DNA from: Streptomyces syringium
Lineage (GTDB): Bacteria > Actinomycetota > Actinomycetes > Streptomycetales > Streptomycetaceae
Direction of reading: 5' to 3'
Length of the DNA stretch: 64,000 bases
Assembly: GCF_017876625.1 (NCBI RefSeq)
Contig: NZ_JAGIOH010000001.1
Coordinates: 2,542,001-2,606,000, forward strand
Below, in pieces: positions 58,385 through 64,000 of the stretch. The translations under genes were made by a program, and so were the position numbers. The notes below the pieces were generated by a model. It ran no database searches. It saw only the letters and a list, made by a program, of their open reading frames with translations, and had not been told where the DNA came from. Within the stretch, counting starts at the first letter, position 1, and each line of letters starts with the position of its first letter.

Positions 58385-61300
58385 TCAGTCCTCGGCGGAG
58401 GAGACGGCGGCTGCCGTCTTCTTCGCCGCCCGCTTCGCGGGGGCCTTCTTGGCCGTCGCCGTCTTCGTGGCGGCGGCCTTCGTGGCCTTCTTGGCAGTCG
58501 TCTTCTTGGCGGTCGTCGTCTTCTTGGCCGCCGTCGCCTTCTTCGCGGCGGTGGCCTTCTTCGCCGGTGCCTTCTTGGCGGCCGTCTTACGGGCCGTCTT
58601 CTTGGCGGGCGCCGCCGCCTCGGCCTCTTCAGCAGACGCGGCTGCCTCAATCGGCTCAATCGGCTCGACCGGCTCGGCCTGCTCGACCGGGGCCGCGGGC
58701 TCCTCGGCCCGGACGGGCTCCGGCTCCGGCTCGGCCACGGCCTTCGCGGGCGTCTCCACGACCATCACGGCCGCTTCCTCGGCCGCCTTGGGCGAACCCG
58801 CCGGGGACGTCGCCTTGCGGACCGCACGACGGCGCGTACGGACGGGAGCAGCCGGGGCGGCCTCCGTCACGGCCTCCGCCGGGACCTCGGCCTTAGCCTC
58901 CGGGGCCGGCTCCACGACCGGCTCCGCGACGGGCTCCACGATCGCCTCGGGGGCCGCGACCGGCGCGACCGGCTCCACGACGATCTCGGGCTCCGGCTGC
59001 TCGGCCGCCTTCGGCGAACCCGCCGGAGCGGACGCCTTGCGGACCGCACGACGGCGCGTACGACCACCGCGCGAAGCCGCGGCCTTCGCCTCGGTCGGGC
59101 TGCCGAACCACTCCTCGTCACCACCGACCGCCGGCTGGAGTTCCGCCTCGGTCACCGCGACGGGCTCCAGCTCGGGCAGCTCGGCCTCCACCTCGGCCGG
59201 GGCGGACGGGGCCGGCTCGGCCGGCTCCTCCACCGCGTACTCGTGGACGTGGTCGTGCTCGGGCTGACCGGCACCGGCCTTGCCCTTCTTCTTGCCGCGC
59301 TTGCCACCGCCGCCGCCACCGACGGACGTCGGCTGGTCCATGTGAACGATCACACCGCGGCCGTTGCAGTGCACACACGGCTCGGAGAAGGACTCCAGCA
59401 GGCCCTGGCCGACCCGCTTACGGGTCATCTGGACCAGACCCAGCGAGGTCACCTCGGCGACCTGGTGCTTCGTACGGTCCCGGCCCAGGCACTCCAGCAG
59501 ACGCCGCAGCACCAGGTCCCGGTTGGCCTCCAGCACCATGTCGATGAAGTCGATCACCACGATGCCACCGAGGTCGCGCAGCCGCAGCTGACGCACGATC
59601 TCCTCGGCCGCCTCGAGGTTGTTCTTGGTGACCGTCTCCTCCAGGTTGCCGCCCTGGCCGGTGAACTTGCCGGTGTTGACGTCGACGACGACCATCGCCT
59701 CGGTCCGGTCGATCACCAGCGAGCCACCGCTCGGCAGCCAGACCTTGCGGTCCAGCGCCTTCATCAGCTGCTCGTCGATCCGGTACGTGGCGAAGACGTC
59801 GACGTCCGACGTCCACTTCTGCAGCCGGTCGGTAAGGTCCGGGGCGACGTGCGCGACATAGCCGTGAATGGTCTCCCAGGCACCGTCACCACTGACGATG
59901 ACCTTCGAGAAGTCCTCGTTGAAGATGTCGCGCACGACCCGGACGGTCATGTCCGGCTCGCCGTAGAGCAGCGTCGGGGCGTTGCCGCTCTTCGCCTTCT
60001 TCTGGATCTCTTCCCACTGCGCCTGCAGCCGCTGCACGTCACGGGCCAGCTCGTCCTCGCTCGCACCCTCCGCGGCGGTACGGACGATCACGCCCGCGTC
60101 CTCGGGGACGACCTTCTTGAGGATCTGCTTCAGCCGCGCGCGCTCGGTGTCGGGCAGCTTCCGGCTGATGCCGGTCATCGAGCCCTCGGGCACGTAGACC
60201 AGGTAGCGGCCGGGGAGCGAGACCTGGCTGGTCAGGCGGGCACCCTTGTGACCGATCGGGTCCTTGGTGACCTGGACCAGCACGGACTGGCCGGACTTCA
60301 GCGCGGACTCGATGCGGCGCGGGCCGTTGCCCATGCCGAGCGCCTCGAAGTTGACCTCACCGGCGTACAGGACGGCGTTGCGGCCCTTGCCGATGTCGAC
60401 GAACGCGGCCTCCATCGACGGCAGCACGTTCTGGACCTTGCCCAGGTAGACGTTGCCGACGTAGCTGGTGGCCTGCTCCTTGTTCACGTAGTGCTCGACG
60501 AGGACGTTGTCCTCCAGCACGCCGATCTGGGTGCGCTCACCGCTCTGGCGCACGACCATGACGCGCTCGACGGCCTCACGGCGGGCCAGGAACTCGGCCT
60601 CGGTGATGATCGGCACACGACGGCGGCCCTGCTCACGCCCCTCACGGCGGCGCTGCTTCTTGGCCTCCATGCGGGTCGAGCCCTTGATGGACTGCACCTC
60701 GTCGAAACCGGTGCCGGGCTCGCGCTCCTCCCGCTTGCGGGACTCGCGCGGCTCACGGACCTTCACGACCGTGCGCTCCGGGTCGTCACCGGTGACCTCG
60801 GCCTCCGCGGCGTCACCACTGCGGCGACGGCGGCGACGGCGACGGCGGCTGCTGGACGAGCCGTACGCGTCCTCGTCCTCGGCTTCGGCCTCGGCGGACT
60901 CGGCCTCCTGCTCGGACTCGGGCTCCTGATCGGCCTCGGCGCGGCGCTCGGTCTCCTCCTCGCCGCCCTCGCCCTCGGCGGACTCACCACGACGGCGGCG
61001 ACGGCCACCGCGCCGGCGACGGCGCGAGGGGCGGTCGCCCGACTCCTCGTCGTCCTGCGCCACGTCCTCGGCGTCCTCGCCAGCCTCGACGTCATGGGCC
61101 TCGGGGGCCTCCTGGACGTCCTCCGCCGGCTCCACGACGGCAGCGCGCTCCTCGGCCACGACCGGCTCGGCCTCGGCGGCCTCACCACGACGGCGGCGAC
61201 GACGGCGGCCACGGTCGGCGGCGGGCCGCTCGACCTCGGCGGGCTCCTCCTCGGGCTGCTCCTCCGCGGGGACGGAGGCGGCGGCGGCCGCGGCGGCGGT

Positions 61301-62365
61301 CTCCGGGGTCTGGAACATGGGCTCGGCGAACACCGGCGCCTGGAACACGGCGGTCGGCGGGCGCACGGCACGGCGACGGCCCCGCGCGGGAGCAGCCTCC
61401 GGCTCCACGTCCGCGGCGGCGGCACGGCGACGGCGGCCACCGGTGGCGGCGGGCTCGGCCTGCTCGGCGGCGGGCTCCGCGGCCTCGGCGGCGCGGCGGC
61501 TCTCTGCCTTCGCGGCCTCGAGGGCCTGCGTGGCGGCCTCGGCGTCACCGGGGGCGACGCGTCGGCGGCCACGGGCGGCACGGGCCGGCTTGGCGGGCGC
61601 CTCCGGGGCGGCCGCCTCCACGGCGGCTTCCTCGGTCTCCTCGGCCTCTTCGGCCTCTTCCTCGGTCACGACCGGGGCCACGGCCTCGGCGGGCTGCGCC
61701 TCCGGTGCGGCGGCGGAGCCGGCCTTACGGGTGGCGCGGCGGCGCGTACGGGCCGGCTTCGTGGCCGGGGCCTCCTCGGCCGGGGCTTCCTCGGCGAGGG
61801 CGGCCGACTCGGCGGCGGCGTCCATGGCCAGCGGCACGGGGACCTCGGCGAGAACGACGGGCTCGGCGGGCGTCTCGGCGGTCTGCGGGGCACCCGCCGG
61901 GGCGGTGGCCTTGCGGACCGCGCGGCGACGCGTACGGGCCGGCTTGCTGTCGGAGACCTCGGCGACGGGCTCGGCGACGGGCGCAGCCTCGGCCGGGGCC
62001 TCGGTGACGGCGGCGGCCGGAGCGGCCTCGGGTGCGGCGGTCTCCGCGGCTGCGGCGGTACGCGGCGAACCGGCCGGAGCCGTCGCCTTGCGGGTCGCAC
62101 GGCGGCGGGGACGCGCCGGGGGTGCCGCCTCGGTGGCGGCGGGGGTCTCTGCGACGGGCGCGGCCTCGGCCGGAGCGGCCTCGGGCGCGGCGGCCGTCAC
62201 GGCCGGCTGCGCGGCGGCGGTCTCCGCCACCGGCGGACCGGCCGGGCGGGACGCCGCACGGCGGCGGCGCCGCGGCGGCAGCGTGTCGCTGGGGCTTGCG
62301 TCGGAGTTGTTCCCGGGTGCGCTGGGCGCGTTCTCGGGCTCGGTGGGCTCAATAGATTCGAGCAT
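58385..62365 (-). CDS. rne: Ribonuclease E/G with N- and C-terminal arms
   Basis: A 1,326-residue endoribonuclease for mRNA decay and rRNA/tRNA processing. The catalytic core is central (about 580-1010): S1 RNA-binding domain (QATSYVGNVYLGKVQNVLPSMEAAF), DNase-I-like domain with metal-binding Asp in VVVDVNTG (about 890) and VVIDFIDMV (about 940), and the zinc-link CVHCNGRG (about 998). The flanking arms are Ala/Glu/Arg-rich and contain repeats such as RTRRRAVRKATAPAGS. The last 70 residues are Lys/Ala repeats like histone H1. Centre-placed catalysis matches Streptomyces RNase ES. ATG 62365 (MLESIEPTEPE). Confidence 0.96.
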   Translation of the reverse strand: MLESIEPTEPENAPSAPGNNSDASPSDTLPPRRRRRAASRPAGPPVAETAAAQPAVTAAAPEAAPAEAAPVAETPAATEAAPPARPRRRATRKATAPAGSPRTAAAAETAAPEAAPAAAVTEAPAEAAPVAEPVAEVSDSKPARTRRRAVRKATAPAGAPQTAETPAEPVVLAEVPVPLAMDAAAESAALAEEAPAEEAPATKPARTRRRATRKAGSAAAPEAQPAEAVAPVVTEEEAEEAEETEEAAVEAAAPEAPAKPARAARGRRRVAPGDAEAATQALEAAKAESRRAAEAAEPAAEQAEPAATGGRRRRAAAADVEPEAAPARGRRRAVRPPTAVFQAPVFAEPMFQTPETAAAAAAASVPAEEQPEEEPAEVERPAADRGRRRRRRRGEAAEAEPVVAEERAAVVEPAEDVQEAPEAHDVEAGEDAEDVAQDDEESGDRPSRRRRRGGRRRRRGESAEGEGGEEETERRAEADQEPESEQEAESAEAEAEDEDAYGSSSSRRRRRRRRRSGDAAEAEVTGDDPERTVVKVREPRESRKREEREPGTGFDEVQSIKGSTRMEAKKQRRREGREQGRRRVPIITEAEFLARREAVERVMVVRQSGERTQIGVLEDNVLVEHYVNKEQATSYVGNVYLGKVQNVLPSMEAAFVDIGKGRNAVLYAGEVNFEALGMGNGPRRIESALKSGQSVLVQVTKDPIGHKGARLTSQVSLPGRYLVYVPEGSMTGISRKLPDTERARLKQILKKVVPEDAGVIVRTAAEGASEDELARDVQRLQAQWEEIQKKAKSGNAPTLLYGEPDMTVRVVRDIFNEDFSKVIVSGDGAWETIHGYVAHVAPDLTDRLQKWTSDVDVFATYRIDEQLMKALDRKVWLPSGGSLVIDRTEAMVVVDVNTGKFTGQGGNLEETVTKNNLEAAEEIVRQLRLRDLGGIVVIDFIDMVLEANRDLVLRRLLECLGRDRTKHQVAEVTSLGLVQMTRKRVGQGLLESFSEPCVHCNGRGVIVHMDQPTSVGGGGGGKRGKKKGKAGAGQPEHDHVHEYAVEEPAEPAPSAPAEVEAELPELEPVAVTEAELQPAVGGDEEWFGSPTEAKAAASRGGRTRRRAVRKASAPAGSPKAAEQPEPEIVVEPVAPVAAPEAIVEPVAEPVVEPAPEAKAEVPAEAVTEAAPAAPVRTRRRAVRKATSPAGSPKAAEEAAVMVVETPAKAVAEPEPEPVRAEEPAAPVEQAEPVEPIEPIEAAASAEEAEAAAPAKKTARKTAAKKAPAKKATAAKKATAAKKTTTAKKTTAKKATKAAATKTATAKKAPAKRAAKKTAAAVSSAED

Positions 62366-62586
62366 GCGGGCGGTTCTCCCGTCACGCTCCCGGGCGCCGC
62401 GTCGTGATCCGACCCGGCGGTCCGCGTGTTGTGCGCGGTACCGCCGTCCGGGGCGCGGTCGCCGCACGGGAGCTGTCGTCTCGCTCGCCGGGGCCGAGTC
62501 GTCGGCACCGGCGAAAGTCTCCTGGTCAGTGCGCCTGCCGGACCCGGGTGGCTCCCTGGTGGATCGGCGGCGCTACGACGGCCGTC

Positions 62587-63366
62587 CTACGCGGAACCTT
62601 CCGGCACCTTCGCGGCGCTCGGCCCGGCGGCCGTGGATGGAGCGGCCGGGGCGGCGTCGCGGTCGGGCGCGAGCGGATCGGTCACCGTGCCGGACTCCTC
62701 ATCGAGCAGCCCCTGCGCCAGCCTGGTCACCGCAGCGGGGACCGGCGGCGCCAGGTCGGCCGTAGCGCGGAGACCGGACAGGACGTCGTCGGGTCGCACG
62801 GCAGGTGTCAAATGCCGAACAACCAGCCGCAGTATCGCACAGGGACCGTCGCCGGGCCTATCGGCCGGGGCCTGACGCGCTTCGAGTCGGGCCACCGCGC
62901 CACGGGCGTCGAAGGTCCGCAACCCGTTTTTCGTCCGGCGCTGGACCTCGACGGTCTCCTCGGCGAGGAAGGCCGCCACGGCCCGCTCGGCGTCCGCGAC
63001 CTCGACACCGTCGAGCCGCAGCTCCCAGAGGGAGGCCTGCAGCCGGTCGGCGAACGAGGAGGTGTGGGCCTCCACCGCGTCCGTGATGTCGAGCCCGTCG
63101 GGCAGCGACTCGTCGAGCAGCTCCCTGAGCTGCCCGGGGTCGCGGAACTCGGCGAGCTGGATCTCCAGGAACTCGGCCTCACTGCCCGTGCCGGTGGGTG
63201 CGGCATTGGCGTACGACACCTTGGGGTGCGGGGAGAAGCCCGCCGAGTACGCCATGGGGACGTCGGCGCGGCGCAGGGCCCGCTCGAAGGCGCGCTGGAA
63301 ATCGCGGTGGCTGGTGAACCGAAGGCGGCCGCGCTTGGTGTAGCGCAGACGAATGCGCTGCACCAC
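62587..63366 (-). CDS. DUF2344 / TIGR03936 radical-SAM-associated protein
   Basis: About 259 residues, starting at GTG (a second GTG follows directly). It has the family core RIRLRYTKRGRLRFTSHRDFQRAFERALRRADVPMAYSAGFSPHPKV and a region FLEIQLAEFRDPGQLRELLDESLPDG. This family always accompanies the TIGR03960 radical SAM protein, whose C-terminus is next door, and is sometimes fused to it. It lacks its own cysteine cluster. The C-terminal 60 residues are Ala/Pro-rich. Role unknown; RNA or tRNA modification has been proposed for the pair's relatives, which I treat as unproven. Confidence 0.93.
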   Translation of the reverse strand: MVQRIRLRYTKRGRLRFTSHRDFQRAFERALRRADVPMAYSAGFSPHPKVSYANAAPTGTGSEAEFLEIQLAEFRDPGQLRELLDESLPDGLDITDAVEAHTSSFADRLQASLWELRLDGVEVADAERAVAAFLAEETVEVQRRTKNGLRTFDARGAVARLEARQAPADRPGDGPCAILRLVVRHLTPAVRPDDVLSGLRATADLAPPVPAAVTRLAQGLLDEESGTVTDPLAPDRDAAPAAPSTAAGPSAAKVPEGSA

Positions 63367-63491
63367 AGGTGCGGGCGGCGGACCTTCGGGCTGTCGCTTG
63401 CCCAGTGTCGTTCAGTCCTTCGTGAGAGCGGTCGTACTGCTACCTAGAGTACGTGCCCCGCGCGGGAGCGCGCCCCGGTGGGTCGGAACGC

Positions 63492-63524
63492 GTGAAGGCC
63501 CCGCCGGGGCGGCGGGGCCTTCAC
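63492..63524. terminator. 14-bp perfect hairpin between radical SAM and DUF2344 genes
   Basis: GTGAAGGCCCCGCC (63492-63505) and its exact complement (63511-63524) flank GGGGC. It lies 17 bp past the radical SAM stop. Confidence 0.85.
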
Positions 63525-63540
63525 AGGGTGCTTGCGGGGA

Positions 63541-64000
63541 CTACTTGACGACCGTCAGCGGCAGCAATTTCTTGCCCGTCGGGCCGATCTGGATCGAGGT
63601 GTCCATCTGCGGGCAGACACCGCAGTCGAAGCACGGCGTCCAGCGGCAGTCCTCGACCTCGGTCTCGTCGAGCGCGTCCTGCCAGTCCTCCCAGAGCCAG
63701 TCCTTGTCGAGACCGGAGTCCAGGTGGTCCCAGGGCAGGACCTCCTCGTACGTGCGCTCACGCGTGGTGTACCAGGCGACGTCGACGCCCTGCGGGGGCA
63801 GCGTCTTCTCGGCGGACTTCATCCAGCGGTCGTAGGAGAAGTGCTCGCGCCAGCCGTCGAAGCGGCCGCCCGACTCGTAGACCTCGCGGATCACGGCGCC
63901 GACGCGGCGGTCGCCGCGCGAGAGCAGGCCCTCGATGATGCCGGGCTTGCCGTCGTGGTAGCGGAAACCGATGGAGCGGCCGTACTTCTTGTCGCCGCGG
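63541..64000 (-). CDS. TIGR03960 B12-binding radical SAM protein, C-terminal end
   Basis: Only the last 152 residues are visible, running off the window: KKYGRSIGFRYHDGKPG...RRVGAVIREVYESGGRFDGWREHFSYDRW, ending with CRWTPCFDCGVCPQMDT. The closing cysteine-rich CxxCxxC-like segment (Cys-Phe-Asp-Cys-Gly-Val-Cys) and pairing with DUF2344 identify the TIGR03960 family. The SAM-cluster and B12 domains are beyond the edge. The stop is at 63541-63543. Confidence 0.9.
   Translation of the reverse strand, partial: RGDKKYGRSIGFRYHDGKPGIIEGLLSRGDRRVGAVIREVYESGGRFDGWREHFSYDRWMKSAEKTLPPQGVDVAWYTTRERTYEEVLPWDHLDSGLDKDWLWEDWQDALDETEVEDCRWTPCFDCGVCPQMDTSIQIGPTGKKLLPLTVVK

Noticed and set aside
57806..62407. 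1,533-residue plus-strand ORF opposite rne
   Set aside because: Low-complexity Gly/Leu/Arg product caused by absence of stops in GC-rich antisense DNA; rne on the minus strand has real domains.

Overview
The window is about 64 kb of very GC-rich chromosome whose gene content and order match the core chromosome of a Streptomyces species: leuA, era, ybeY, phoH, hrcA, dnaJ, hemW, lepA, rpsT, holA, comEA/comEC, leuS, rsfS, nadD, proA, proB, obg, rpmA, rplU, rne. Many starts are GTG, tightly packed genes overlap by GTGA or ATGA, and mycothiol metabolism (a mycothiol-dependent formaldehyde dehydrogenase) is present. I see no prophage, insertion sequence, CRISPR array, rRNA operon or biosynthetic gene cluster. 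The window looks like vertically inherited housekeeping DNA with a few accessory genes.

Layout. 1-3.1 kb: the N-terminal part of leuA behind a leucine-rich leader peptide, then a divergent protealysin-type M4 metalloprotease followed by its probable inhibitor (emfourin). 3.2-8.5 kb (minus strand): phoH, ybeY, a CorC/TlyC-type CBS protein, a lipoprotein, a degenerate cytidine-deaminase-like protein and era. 8.7-11.2 kb: a divergent PfkB sugar kinase and GH4 glycosidase. 11.4-18.6 kb: mscR, secreted HAD phosphatase, RNase Z, HIT protein, lipoprotein, LuxR regulator, rsmE and a nitronate monooxygenase-like gene. 18.9-21.1 kb: hrcA-dnaJ heat-shock operon with a CIRCE operator. 21.3-31.4 kb: metallo-beta-lactamase protein, DUF3097, hemW, acyl-CoA ligase, lepA, rpsT, holA, arylamine N-acetyltransferase. 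31.4-40 kb: comEC, comEA, DegV, a membrane coiled-coil protein and leuS. leuS sits behind a second leucine-rich leader peptide with its own terminator.

40.4-46.7 kb: two identical tRNA-Ala(GGC) genes 2 kb apart, a GT87 membrane glycosyltransferase, a zinc-ribbon protein, a histidine phosphatase that appears to start at CTG, rsfS, an LCP-family envelope protein, nadD and two tiny membrane proteins. 46.7-55.9 kb: an M48 peptidase, two related single-pass proteins sharing an SVVFDE motif, proA, proB and a TagF-like glycerophosphotransferase. With the LCP protein these suggest an envelope-glycopolymer neighbourhood. 56-64 kb: obg-rpmA-rplU, a 1,326-residue RNase E/G with repeat-bearing arms, a DUF2344 protein and the C-terminal end of a radical SAM protein.

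Recurring themes: (i) leucine-responsive leader ORFs in front of both leuA and leuS; (ii) 3' ends of genes, stop codon included, duplicated just downstream (era, dnaJ and a small ORF at 30.5 kb); (iii) a dispersed intergenic repeat family, mostly between convergent genes; (iv) long perfect hairpins at most operon ends. All calls come from reading the sequence; no database search was run.
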